Below, in pieces: positions 40,501-48,836 of a DNA stretch of 64,000 nt. The notes under the pieces were generated by a model. It saw only the letters and a list, made by a program, of their open reading frames with translations. It had not been told where the DNA came from and ran no database searches. The position numbers and the translations under genes are program-made. Source of the DNA: Flectonema sp. DT1601 (taxonomy: Eukaryota > Euglenozoa > Diplonemea > Diplonemida > Diplonemidae); NCBI GenBank assembly GCA_964019425.1, contig OZ025826.1, forward strand, positions 248,001 through 312,000, in the 5' to 3' direction. How positions within the stretch are numbered: position 1 is the stretch's first letter; every line of letters starts with the position of its first letter.

Positions 40501-41720
40501 CATGCCGCCGCCCCCAGCTTCTCCATCTCCGCGTTCCAGACGCTCGATACCAGTAAGAGCAGCTTGCGCTGCGTCTGCCCCCCTACTACTCGCGTCCGGA
40601 GGACACACTCCGCCTCTTCCCTGGACGTGTACCCCGCGGTGTCCTCCTCCGACGACGGTGCCTCGCGTACCTCCATCCGGTCCTTGTTCGCCACCGGAAT
40701 CCATCTCACCGGCACCCCGACGTCCTCTTGGGTCGATCCCTCCACCCTCGAGTAGACCACTACTACTGGTTTCGTCCCGTGGATCTCCTCTGTCGACACT
40801 TGGCTTATTGCCTTGTCGTCTTGCTTCTGCCAGCCTACTCCGTCCCACGTGTATGACACGTAATGCCCCGCGTTGTCACTCCCGAGGTGTGCGATCGCTC
40901 CCGTTTGCTGGTACGTCATCACCCTCTCCCCGACCTGCACCTGGAAGCGCTCTTCCCATCCCAAGGACCCTTGCGTGTCCTGCTTGTCTCTCTGGAAGAT
41001 CAAGGAGCTTGGGAGCGAGGCGAAACTCTCTTCCAGCGTGGCCTCATTGCTGCCGCACAGCTTCTCGCAGGACCGCTCGACTCTCTCCTTCGTCGGCTGA
41101 AGCCTCACTTGTGGTGTACGGCCACACAGTGGGATCAGCGTCAACTCATCCGTCGATCCGGAGGCGTCCGCACATCCCGTGCAGACCAGCTGTTTCAGCT
41201 GTACTGCCGAGAACAACGGTTCGCACACCTCTTTCTTCTCCTCCAACAGGGCGTCTACTATGGACGTCAGGGTTCCTACTACCTCCCCCTGCCGCCTGTC
41301 TTGTAGCGGGTCGAACATCTCGGACAGCTTCTCCAGGCACTCCCCACTCCCTTTGACCACTCCACTCAGGAGGCCCGACATCCCCACTTCCTCCTTCCCC
41401 GTCAGCACTTGTGTCAGTGCCGTGCCCTTCAGCAGGCACTGTACGGACGCGTTGAGGTAGCAGGAGTTCCCGATGTTCGGCAAACCCCTCATCGTCGGGG
41501 GCGGTCCTGCCGACTGTCGCATTACTTCCGGCTGCTGGATCTCTTCCGTTTCCGCTCTCGGTCTTGGTTCTCTCTCTTGTGATGTCGGCTTCTCCGTCAT
41601 CTCGGGCGGCGGTTTCGTCCTTGGCAATGGGTTCACTGAGTCCATCGCCACCGACGCCTCCCTCGCTCTCAGTGCTTCCGCCGTCGCCACTACCACCGAT
41701 GTCGAGATCCTCCTCGCCAT
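37527..41720 (-). CDS. Ubiquitin-specific protease fused to two RNase H1 hybrid-binding domains
   Basis: The first ATG is at 41720; the frame is open to the LINE-C tail, so the native N-terminus may be lost. Numbered from the open-frame codon at 41777 (1,416 codons): a USP domain at about 97-343 with Cys box GLPNIGNSCYLNASVQCL (Cys106), two Cys pairs (199/202, 237/241) and His box NAGHYVSYTW (His305). An RNase-H-fold-like region follows at about 405-500, lacking the acidic residues. Two hybrid-binding modules lie at about 629-675 (KLYAVAVGWKPGVYASWEEAKAQ) and 693-742 (KWYAVARGRAVGLFQCWNEAN). A second RNase-H-like region is at about 752-855. Then come an acidic Ser-rich stretch and a Lys/Arg tail with repeated YRKG-EERE units, a likely nuclear signal. 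The protease residues look intact. It would remove ubiquitin and bind RNA-DNA hybrids; both are inferred. Confidence 0.85.
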   Translation of the reverse strand: MARRISTSVVVATAEALRAREASVAMDSVNPLPRTKPPPEMTEKPTSQEREPRPRAETEEIQQPEVMRQSAGPPPTMRGLPNIGNSCYLNASVQCLLKGTALTQVLTGKEEVGMSGLLSGVVKGSGECLEKLSEMFDPLQDRRQGEVVGTLTSIVDALLEEKKEVCEPLFSAVQLKQLVCTGCADASGSTDELTLIPLCGRTPQVRLQPTKERVERSCEKLCGSNEATLEESFASLPSSLIFQRDKQDTQGSLGWEERFQVQVGERVMTYQQTGAIAHLGSDNAGHYVSYTWDGVGWQKQDDKAISQVSTEEIHGTKPVVVVYSRVEGSTQEDVGVPVRWIPVANKDRMEVREAPSSEEDTAGYTSREEAECVLRTRVVGGQTQRKLLLLVSSVWNAEMEKLGAAACLIHMGTLDRRFTWSGCLPTWDEATAEYVAALLGLNAIRERSQLLGGETQIEVVTPQQGWGAEQQEALKLVALPSVIEHQVTESSRGVENLALWEAESAAWDEPVELSEDGLDYLVIELEMNLGLSQLRGKAVEPDESQSLPGGSTASGEDRPRAEAPAQVEAQTTEAQGAEAVGLRDEPAQEVGQPEEKEPPSPDPPSKEEKLYAVAVGWKPGVYASWEEAKAQTEGCSNATHQSFSSRKEADRFVERWQPETREPTRATEGVSPRKWYAVARGRAVGLFQCWNEANSMVSGYAAARHKSFASKGEAEGYLRTHLLGEVVGEVGTRYTLVYACEEDPVTGRLGAAASWLDTHRFEVLGTWSAGLPAGDTHWGRYFAALVGLVAAKACGGLVPAEASLLLRGSTTHWSTGQREVLEEAELMGRRTTLVEMPERMRTHATEEAEKAAKEGSTSVTEAVMKVFTEGAKNCLGHGTQTGPFTVRWEGRQLRLEPQYTEEGTGSSGGRESVEGEDARVEGRDEQSPVPTPKGAVQRVEAGVLELSSEGSEGDDDRSSSPATGQDEGNGSMSGGSLGSPGTSDMEAEEQTDERDQSVDPSAAETSGENHHLAEDLQAEKGDELDETSHHSGEPPSSDGMDGVEGLEDLEDSQSEMEVDGENVTEGSVVQYVEETSEDVVQVAESDTEEEGSSDSQMTMTVDEQEWEEGAAPEGNAGQMAWMLGLHPEGGNAETRREGQSEPLSKLVNSGESKPMAERSSLGAKMGPRAVGSDGSGEDAERSPGTVSTPSTRGRTKYRKGMEEEREECVSPKTNTGRGRTRGRKAKTRAKGAGKEDPSPQVLQAEMGESTPSSGERQARRRYRKGEERERIEVLSPDPSRKAKRKRRKQKEPEPVEGTTREQAPRSYNRKPTLRRVGKGDTPDTMGYAHGPPGSLTSFTDAGVRPEPAERDGQGVAGVELVTRSSSQSEKSTQGEMREREGDPTRRVLDFSSKGGRR

Positions 41721-41800
41721 CTCCCCCGCGATCTCCCGGTGTGGCACCGTCGAGTTCGTTGCGCAGATCTGCACCAACTTCCGGAATTTCGGATATTTTC

Positions 41801-42772
41801 TTTTTTTTGGTTACACTCGTCTGTGCTTCCAGACTCTTTGTTTTTGTTCTTTTCACTTCTTTGTTTTGTCTTTCTTTTATACTTTCTTTTGGTTTAAGTC
41901 TGACAAATTGGAAAACACGGGAAACATAGGTAGGCTCCGCCTGAGGACGTAAGAAGAGCGGCAACGGAAAAATAGATGGTCACGCGTCCTTGAAATTGGA
42001 CACATGAAGCTAATTCGGTTACCATTCCTACCATCGATAAGGAAAAACAAAGAATCGAGCATATAACTAGAGCGGTGGTCAAAGACCACTTGAACAGCCC
42101 GAAGGCCTGCCCTCAAGAGAAATTTATAAGGAGAATAGGAGAAGAAGGAGAAAGGAGTATTGGAAGGGACACTGAGACAACACCGAAGGTGATGTGCAGT
42201 TACCCAACCAGGAGATGATTGATAATGATGAAAATACCAAATATTGATAAAACACTTAAATGGCGACTACGTGTCACCTACACAATTCCAAAGTCTCAGG
42301 TTGGATGCTTGTTCCATCCACCTGATCAACATCGCTACTGAAGGAAGCCAGCTGGTGGCAAAGATTGAGCCAAGACTGGCAGGAATGCCGTTGATGAGGA
42401 TTAGATCACTTGATCGGTCCCATTTGCCTGTCAATGTAGAAAAGCCAAGGATTTCATATCTGGCTGCATCGAGTTTCTGTGATGGACAGCCTACGAGTAG
42501 GTGGAGTTGGTTGGATGGAGCGCTATGGCAGAATGGACATATGATGGCTTTCCGCCAGTTTTGCATCAGTGGATGACACCCCGTTCTAAAATTCGCAATT
42601 CTGATTTCATCGCTCCTTTTCATGTCGGGAGGATATTTTATCGCGGCACCTTTGACGGTGTTTTTATAGCAAGTGTAACCAATTCTGTTCCAAATGTCCT
42701 TCGTGATCCCCCTCCTCACTCGGGATTTGTGATAGAAGAAGGATCCTCGGATTGGGATTTGAGGGCTAAAAT
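41801..42772 (-). mobile_element. LINE-C: 5'-truncated LINE of a divergent subfamily
   Basis: Only the C-terminal end of ORF2 (stop at 42267), a 3' UTR of about 450 nt and a short A-tail (41801-41808) remain. The coding part differs clearly from LINE-A/B, yet the 3' UTR is almost identical to theirs over some 400 bp. The 5' end meets the A-tail of LINE-B directly. The 3' end meets the USP element. Confidence 0.85.
42267..42764 (-). CDS. LINE-C ORF2 C-terminal fragment
   Basis: The open frame covers IPIRGSFFYHKSRVRRGITKD and onward, ending QASNLRLWNCVGDT. It aligns with the last ~160 residues of LINE-A ORF2 (RIANFRTGCHPL, CPFC...HLL-GC knuckle, ILGFSTLTGKWDR) at about 60% by eye. No RT is left. 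There is no native start codon. Confidence 0.8.
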   Translation of the reverse strand, partial: PQIPIRGSFFYHKSRVRRGITKDIWNRIGYTCYKNTVKGAAIKYPPDMKRSDEIRIANFRTGCHPLMQNWRKAIICPFCHSAPSNQLHLLVGCPSQKLDAARYEILGFSTLTGKWDRSSDLILINGIPASLGSIFATSWLPSVAMLIRWMEQASNLRLWNCVGDT

Positions 42773-44391
42773 TTTTTTTTTTTTTTTTTTTTTGGTTACA
42801 CTCGTTTGTGCTACCAAACTCTTTGTTTTTGTTCTTTTCACTTCTATGTTTTGTCTTTCTTTTATACTTTCTTTTTGACTTAAGTCTGACAAATTGGAAA
42901 ACACGGGAAACATAGGTAGGCTCCGCCTGAGGACGTAAGAAGAGCGGCAACGGAAAAAATAAATGGTCACGCGTCCTTGAAATTGGACACACGAAGCTAA
43001 TTCGGTTACCATTCCTACCATCGATAAGGAAAACAAAGAGTCGAGCATATAACTAGAGCGGTGGTCAAAGACCACTTGAACAGCCCGAAGGCCTGCCCTC
43101 AAGAGAAATTTATAAGGAGAATAGGAGAAGAAGGAGACAGGAGTGTTGGAAGAGACACTGCGACAACACCGAAGGTGATGTGCAGTTACCCAACCAGGAG
43201 ATGATTGATAATGATGAAAATACTAAAATAATAACAAATTGATATTGGCGACTACATGTCACCTACTTTACTTCCAAAGTCTAAGGTTAGATGTCTGTTC
43301 CATCCACCTTATGATCAACGCGAGTGATGGAAGCCACGCCAAAGTGAAGAGAGCTTCAAGGTTAGGAATTTCGTTGGCAATAATAAGTTCTCGATCGCGA
43401 TCCCACTTGCCGGTCAGTGTTGAGAAGCCCAGGATTTTGAACCTGGCCGAGTCGAGTTTGGGAGATTGACATCCCTGCAGCAGGTGAACCTGTGAGGACG
43501 GTTCGCCACAAAATGGGCAGTCGATCGTCTTGCGCCAGTTCTGAATTAGCGGGTGACATCCTGTCCGGAAGTTCGCTATCCGTATCTCGTCGGCTCTTTC
43601 CATCCCAGGAGGGTATTTAACGGAACGGCCTCTGATGAGGTGTTTGTAGCAGGTGTAACCACTCACGTTAAGCAGATCCTTTTTGATGCAGCGCTTAACA
43701 TGTGATGATCGCGAGAAGTAAGTGCCTTTGACTAGCACAGGTCGGATGTTCTTGTTGTGCGCTGCTTCCTTTGCAAGCGCGTCAACTTCATCGTGAAACT
43801 CGATTCCAATGTGCGAGGGGATGAATTGCAAATGCACTTTCATTTCACACATGCGCAGGTATTCCAGTATCTTCAAGGACTCAGTATTCTTCTGTCTGCA
43901 CCTTCCACCCAGCAGTTCATCCAGAAGGGATTTTGAGTCCGTGAATATCCTCACAGATTTCATTGAAGTATCTTTGCTAAACACCGTTTTCAGATGTCTA
44001 GCCGCGTTCTTCAGAGCATGTTGTTCAGTCCTATAGCTGCAGTCAGCTTGATAAAGCCTAGACGCGTATGCAGATCGAAGGCCGCTACGTGACTTGGCAA
44101 TATGAGCCGCACCGGCCGCGCCGGAAGCAGAGTAAGAACCATCGCAGTTGATTACCATGTCGACAGGAGGTAACGTTCCAATGTACGACATGAATTTTTC
44201 TTTGTCCACCGCAGGGTTCGCGGACTTCGGAAATCCGCAGCTGTTGCTAATCCTAAGGTTCGTCGGAGATATCCAGGGTTCCATCGAGTCAGGCTGCACT
44301 AAGCACTGGCTTTCACGCTGACTATCAGTGCCAGGGATTAGGCCAGCCCAGTAGCTTTGTGTTGAGGCGAGTCTGTTTGTATTAGGTATCC
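42773..44391 (-). mobile_element. LINE-B: 5'-truncated copy of LINE-A
   Basis: Begins at 44390/44391, where LINE sequence (aggtatcc) switches to a piece of tRNA-Asp, and ends in a 21-nt A-tail (T at 42773-42793). Coding and 3' UTR parts are nearly identical to LINE-A, so the two insertions are from the same young subfamily. Confidence 0.9.
43268..44389 (-). CDS. LINE-B ORF2 fragment: RNase H and C-terminal knuckle
   Basis: The frame enters without a start at the truncation point (about IPNTNRLASTQSYW) and runs to the stop at 43268. It covers RNase H (VINCDGSYSASGAAGAAH, CSYRTEQHALK, RIFTDSKSLLDE, QFIPSHIGIEFHDEVDALAKE) and CPFCGEPSSQVHLLQGC. It differs from LINE-A by few residues. It cannot act alone since the RT is absent. 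Confidence 0.88.
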   Translation of the reverse strand: MPNTNRLASTQSYWAGLIPGTDSQRESQCLVQPDSMEPWISPTNLRISNSCGFPKSANPAVDKEKFMSYIGTLPPVDMVINCDGSYSASGAAGAAHIAKSRSGLRSAYASRLYQADCSYRTEQHALKNAARHLKTVFSKDTSMKSVRIFTDSKSLLDELLGGRCRQKNTESLKILEYLRMCEMKVHLQFIPSHIGIEFHDEVDALAKEAAHNKNIRPVLVKGTYFSRSSHVKRCIKKDLLNVSGYTCYKHLIRGRSVKYPPGMERADEIRIANFRTGCHPLIQNWRKTIDCPFCGEPSSQVHLLQGCQSPKLDSARFKILGFSTLTGKWDRDRELIIANEIPNLEALFTLAWLPSLALIIRWMEQTSNLRLWK

Positions 44392-44416
44392 TCTATACTA
44401 CCGAGGATCTAAAAAC

Positions 44417-44417
<1 letters not shown>
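44390..44417 (-). repeat. 28-nt footprint of the tRNA-Asp 5' end
   Basis: Identical over 28 nt to 36718-36745: the first 18 nt of tRNA-Asp plus 10 nt of its upstream flank. It stands between the A-tail of LINE-A and the 5' end of LINE-B, as expected if LINE-B entered inside the tRNA gene next to LINE-A and the target duplication rebuilt the tRNA on its other side. Confidence 0.9.
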
Positions 44418-44452
<35 letters not shown>

Positions 44453-44924
44453 GTTACACTCGTCTGTGCTTCCAGACTCTTTGTTTTTGTTCTTTTCACT
44501 TCTTTGTTTTGTCTTTCTTTTATACTTTCTTTTGGTTTAAGTCTGACAAATTGGAAAACACGGGAAACATAGGTAGGCTCCGCCTGAGGACGTAAGAAGA
44601 GCGGCAACGGAAAAATAAATGGTCACGCGTCCTTGAAATTGGACACATGAAGCTAATTCGGTTACCATTCCTACCATCGATAAGGAAAAACAAAGAATCG
44701 AGCATATAACTAGAGCGGTGGTCAAAGACCACTTGAACAGCCCGAAGGCCTGCCCTCAAGAGAAATTTATAAGGAGAATAGGAGAAGAAGGAGACAGGAG
44801 TGTTGGAAGAGACACTGCGACAACACCGAAGGTGATGTGCAGTTACCCAACCAGGAGATGATTGATAATGATGAAAATACTAAAATAATAACAAATTGAT
44901 ATTGGCGACTACATGTCACCTACT

Positions 44925-47900
44925 TTATTTCCAAAGTCTAAGGTTAGATGTTTGTTCCATCCACCTTATGATCAACGCGAGTGATGGAAGCCACGCCAAA
45001 GTGAAGAGAGCTTCAAGGTTAGGAATTTCGTTGGCAATAATAAGTTCTCGATCGCGATCCCACTTGCCGGTCAGTGTTGAGAAGCCCAGGATTTTGAACC
45101 TGGCAGAGTCGAGTTTGGGAGATTGACATCCCTGCAGCAGGTGAACCTGTGAGGACGGTTCGCCACAAAATGGGCAGTCGATTTTCTTGCGCCAGTTCTG
45201 AATTAGCGGGTGACATCCTGTCCGGAAGTTCGCTATCCGTATCTCGTCGGCTCTTTCCATCCCAGGAGGGTATTTAACGGAACGGCCTCCGATGAGGTGT
45301 TTGTAGCAGGTGTAACCACTCACGTTAAGCAGATCCTTTTTGATGCAGCGCTTAACATGTGATGATCGCGAGAAGTAAGTGCCTTTGACTAGCACAGGTC
45401 GGATGTTCTTGTTGTGCGCTGCTTCCTTTGCAAGCGCGTCAACTTCATCGTGAAACTCGATTCCAATGTGTGAGGGGATGAATTGCAAATGCACTTTCAT
45501 TTCACACATGCGCAGGTATTCTAGTATCTTGAGGGACTCAGTATTCCTCTGTCTGCACCTTCCACCCAGCAGTTCATCCAGAAGGGATTTTGAGTCCGTG
45601 AATAGCCTTACAGATCTCATTGAAGGATCTTTGCTAAACACTGTTCTCAGATGTCTAGCCGCGTTCTTCAGAGCATGTTGTTCAGCCCTGTAGCTGCAGT
45701 CAGCTTGATAAAGCCTAGACGCGTAAGCAGATCGAAGGCCGCTACGTGACTTGGCAATATGAGCCGCACCGGCCGCGCCGGAAGCAGAGTAGGAGCCATC
45801 GCAGTTGATTACCATGTCGACAGGAGGCAACGTTCCAATGTACGACATGAATTTTTCTTTGTCCACCGCAGGGTTCGCGGACTTCGGAAATCCGCAGCCG
45901 TTGCTAATCCTAAGGTTTGTCGGAGATACCCAGGGTTCCATCGAGTCAGGCTGTACAAGGCACTGGCTTTCACGCTGGCTGTCAATGCCAGGAAGGAGGC
46001 CAGCCCAGTAGCTTTGGGTTGAGGCGAGTCTGTTGGTACTAGGTATCCAAGTCATGGCTTTATACCTGTAGTACGCTATCTTGGTTTGCTTTTCAATCTG
46101 ACGTTTAAAAGGAAGCATGTCCGCTTCCCACAGTAGAAGTTCTCTCGGTGTGCACCTGCTGCATCCAGTAACCAGCCTGGCAACCTTCCTCAGTTCGAAA
46201 TCAATACTATCAACGCTGTTGCTTATCAACCAACCAAAGCTATCGAGCGCATAAGAGATTCTCGCAGTTACGTAAAGGTTCTTGACCATATTTAGCGTTT
46301 TGTAGTCAAGATCATACGGTTGAAGGCATTGAAGCAGAGATATTCCCTTTTTCAGTTCTTCATGAATCTTAGCCACCTGTTTGTGGAAAGTGAGTCTGTC
46401 GTCGATGTGAACTCCGAGGTATTTCACTGAGTCCACGATTGGCAACAGAAATGCGGTTTTAAATCTGGCTTTCACCACCATCACGTTGTCTTCGAGAACA
46501 ATATTCCGCAACATCACGTTGTCAAGTTCGTCTTGCGTTTTGATCGGAGTTCCATCAACCTCGAGAATAGTTTCGCCGCTTTGAAGCGTGGGTCTAGAAG
46601 AGTTTAAGTTGATACTCTTTTCAATGTCACTATAGTCCATTTTGATAACGTTTTCCACAACAGATCTGGAAAATAGTAATTCGCGATTGCAGGTGTCGTT
46701 GAGAATCGTATCCTTCGTACGGACTTTCATCTTAAGAGCACAGGTCTTTGAGACCGACAGGGCCATGTCGTTGTCAGAACACCATTGATCCACTTTATCA
46801 AGTATTATTTGAGCATTTGAAAGAGCTTCTTCCATGTTATGTCCAGATACTACACATGCTGTATCATCCGCATACAGAGCAGACGTCGTTGTTTCTTTCT
46901 CCAGTTCCAAAATCTTGCAGAGGTCATCAACGTAGATAAGATAGAGAAGAGGACCCAGGATCGATCCCTGTGGAACCCCCTTAGCCAGAGTACGGAATTC
47001 GCTAAGATAACCATTCGCTTCAACTCTAACCTTCCTGTTTGTAAGAAAGTCTGTGATCCATCTGATAATAACATTCGGAACACCCATCTTTACCAATTTT
47101 AATAAAAGTATCTTATGGTTGATCCTGTCAAACGCAGCAGTAAAATCAAACGATAAGAACACCGATCTCTTTCTCTTCATGTGCATCCTTACGACGGCAT
47201 CTACCAAAACGGTGATCTGTTCGCAGGTATTTCTCCCCCTTCTGAATCCAGCCTGTAGTGGGCTGAGTGACGAATGTTTAGTGAGCCAGTGCATGAGTCG
47301 GTCATACACGAGCCTCTCCGCAAGTTTCCCAACAACCGATGTGAGCGTAATGGGTCTGAAACTCTTCAGTTCATTTCGAGGTTTTCCAGCCTTGAACATA
47401 GGCTTGATTAAACCTTGTTTCCACTGGTACGGTACTTTTGAAGTCTTCCAGGAAGTGTTAATAATTCTCAAGAGATATTCCACTGTTGCCGGAGTGAAGT
47501 TTTTGATCATCTCATTGTGAACTCCATCAGGTCCTGCAGCCTTGCGGGTCTTCAGGTTCTTAATCGCAGCTTTAATTTCAGCCATTGTGAAATCACAGCA
47601 AATATCCATTTCATTATCACCTTCTGAGAGTGCGGGGGCCTCTAGCGATAATATTTCCGATTTCGAGACAAACAGGTCCAAGAATGCTGATGGGAGATCG
47701 CAGTCAGAGATGTTGTTGACACTGATATCTTTACCAGCATCTTGCTGCAGTTCTTTGATCTTCTTAAACGCAAAGGCAAAGTTGTTACCCTTGTCAAGTT
47801 GATCACGTAGGTGGACACCCTTCGATTTGGTGGAATCTGGAGTTGACGTCTTCCACTTTCGTCTCCGTTTCCCTTTGAAAAGGACACGTCGACGAATGAA

Positions 47901-48836
47901 TTTAGCCGCTACTTCATGCAGTATGTTGTTAAAGAGCTTAGCATTCGCAGTTGCATCGTTGGAGAGTTTCGATTTTCTAATTCTCTTATCGAGCATATTT
48001 CCAAAGCAGTTCCAGTCCGTAGACTTGAAGTCCCACACTACGCGTTTCTTAGAACCTATCGTGGCACGTGTAAGTTGACACATGGGATCCAGTACGGTGT
48101 AGAGAGGTCGGTGATCAGATCCATGTTTATTATCTTCTCTAATTACAGAGAATTCTTCCAGAATCATCGAGTTTTGAAAAAATACTACGTCCGGCGAGGT
48201 ACCGCCCCCCGGGATATTAGGAAAAGGCCTTGTGATTGACCCCATCTTGTTGGCTACCAGTAGATCATTGTGTGCTGCCCATTCATGTAGAGTAGAACCT
48301 GCTGGCGTCGATTTTGATGACCACACCGGATGATGGGCATTAAAGTCACCCGCGACGATTGCTTTCGTTGAGACTGGAAGATCTGACTTTCTGATCTTGC
48401 ATCCCGGGGGAGCATAAATATTTAAGATGTCAATCTTTCCACCTATGTTGACCTTTACAACTTCAACATCATTTAAGTGAGGCGGAAGTACGATATCAGA
48501 ACGCTGCTGAGTGTGGCATTTCTTCACCATAGTAATAACCCCACCACCCCGTGTTGCCCTATCATTCCGATAGGTAAAATAATCCGTGTGTGAGACTACA
48601 TCTTTTGTCCAAGTTTCTTGCAGGCACAGTACGTCAGGCGCATAGGCATTGAGCAGCTTGTGTATGTAGGCACCTTTGTTCCCCATTGATCGACAGTTCC
48701 AGCTTAGTAGTGATATGAGGGAGTCGTCAGGGCCAGGGTTGCGTTCGACATCGCCTGCCTGAAGCAGCAGTTCACGAGCCGTATTCTTTTCTGTGAGTGA
48801 GTTGGTCGGATTTAAATCATCGTCATCTTCATCTAG
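44925..48836 (-). CDS. LINE-A ORF2: 2A leader, endonuclease, reverse transcriptase, RNase H
   Basis: The frame is open directly from the ORF1 stop. It has an acidic leader (LDEDDDDLNPTNSL), the 2A motif (48729-48755), then SLLSWNCRSMGNKGAY. The first in-frame ATG is at 48686. The endonuclease shows LQETWT, AGDFNAHHPVW and GSDHRPL. The RT shows AGPDGVHNEMIKNF, FRPITLTSVVGKLAERL, FLSFDFTAAFDRINH, GVPQGSILGPLLYLIYVDDL and YADD. RNase H shows VINCDGSYS, CSYRAEQ, LFTDSKS and PSHIGIEFHDEVDALA. The CPFC...H...C knuckle is near the end. After 2A cleavage the enzyme would begin with Pro-Asp-Asp-Ser. All catalytic motifs are present. Confidence 0.95.
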   Translation of the reverse strand, partial: LDEDDDDLNPTNSLTEKNTARELLLQAGDVERNPGPDDSLISLLSWNCRSMGNKGAYIHKLLNAYAPDVLCLQETWTKDVVSHTDYFTYRNDRATRGGGVITMVKKCHTQQRSDIVLPPHLNDVEVVKVNIGGKIDILNIYAPPGCKIRKSDLPVSTKAIVAGDFNAHHPVWSSKSTPAGSTLHEWAAHNDLLVANKMGSITRPFPNIPGGGTSPDVVFFQNSMILEEFSVIREDNKHGSDHRPLYTVLDPMCQLTRATIGSKKRVVWDFKSTDWNCFGNMLDKRIRKSKLSNDATANAKLFNNILHEVAAKFIRRRVLFKGKRRRKWKTSTPDSTKSKGVHLRDQLDKGNNFAFAFKKIKELQQDAGKDISVNNISDCDLPSAFLDLFVSKSEILSLEAPALSEGDNEMDICCDFTMAEIKAAIKNLKTRKAAGPDGVHNEMIKNFTPATVEYLLRIINTSWKTSKVPYQWKQGLIKPMFKAGKPRNELKSFRPITLTSVVGKLAERLVYDRLMHWLTKHSSLSPLQAGFRRGRNTCEQITVLVDAVVRMHMKRKRSVFLSFDFTAAFDRINHKILLLKLVKMGVPNVIIRWITDFLTNRKVRVEANGYLSEFRTLAKGVPQGSILGPLLYLIYVDDLCKILELEKETTTSALYADDTACVVSGHNMEEALSNAQIILDKVDQWCSDNDMALSVSKTCALKMKVRTKDTILNDTCNRELLFSRSVVENVIKMDYSDIEKSINLNSSRPTLQSGETILEVDGTPIKTQDELDNVMLRNIVLEDNVMVVKARFKTAFLLPIVDSVKYLGVHIDDRLTFHKQVAKIHEELKKGISLLQCLQPYDLDYKTLNMVKNLYVTARISYALDSFGWLISNSVDSIDFELRKVARLVTGCSRCTPRELLLWEADMLPFKRQIEKQTKIAYYRYKAMTWIPSTNRLASTQSYWAGLLPGIDSQRESQCLVQPDSMEPWVSPTNLRISNGCGFPKSANPAVDKEKFMSYIGTLPPVDMVINCDGSYSASGAAGAAHIAKSRSGLRSAYASRLYQADCSYRAEQHALKNAARHLRTVFSKDPSMRSVRLFTDSKSLLDELLGGRCRQRNTESLKILEYLRMCEMKVHLQFIPSHIGIEFHDEVDALAKEAAHNKNIRPVLVKGTYFSRSSHVKRCIKKDLLNVSGYTCYKHLIGGRSVKYPPGMERADEIRIANFRTGCHPLIQNWRKKIDCPFCGEPSSQVHLLQGCQSPKLDSARFKILGFSTLTGKWDRDRELIIANEIPNLEALFTLAWLPSLALIIRWMEQTSNLRLWK
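48729..48755 (-). other. 2A ribosome-skipping motif in LINE-A
   Basis: The codons read GDVERNPGP, preceded by ELLLQA. This satisfies the DxExNPG|P consensus and the usual upstream Leu-rich context of viral and retrotransposon 2A peptides. Skipping would separate ORF1 plus leader from the endonuclease-RT. Confidence 0.93.

Larger units (their letters stand above)
36745..41795 (-). mobile_element. Poly(A)-tailed element encoding a USP/RNase-H1-like protein, next to tRNA-Asp
   Basis: Read on minus: one long ORF (to 37527), a 3' UTR of about 730 nt, then an uninterrupted 54-nt A-tail (T on plus at 36745-36798) ending 9 bp before tRNA-Asp. The 5' side abuts the tail of LINE-C at about 41800. Orientation, tail and position mirror the neighbouring LINEs, so it was very likely inserted by target-primed reverse transcription. 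No reverse transcriptase or endonuclease is present: either a non-autonomous retroelement or a retroposed host mRNA. The whole unit is strongly GC-rich, unlike its LINE neighbours. The long tail suggests it is recent. Confidence 0.75.

Noticed and set aside
36745-41795. Hidden reverse transcriptase in the USP-encoding element
   Set aside because: No YADD/FADD, no GVPQGS block and no endonuclease motif in any frame between the A-tail and LINE-C.
42501-42878. Plus-strand frame across the LINE-B/LINE-C junction
   Set aside because: Antisense of LINE coding and UTR sequence, with a poly-Phe run from the A-tail of LINE-B.
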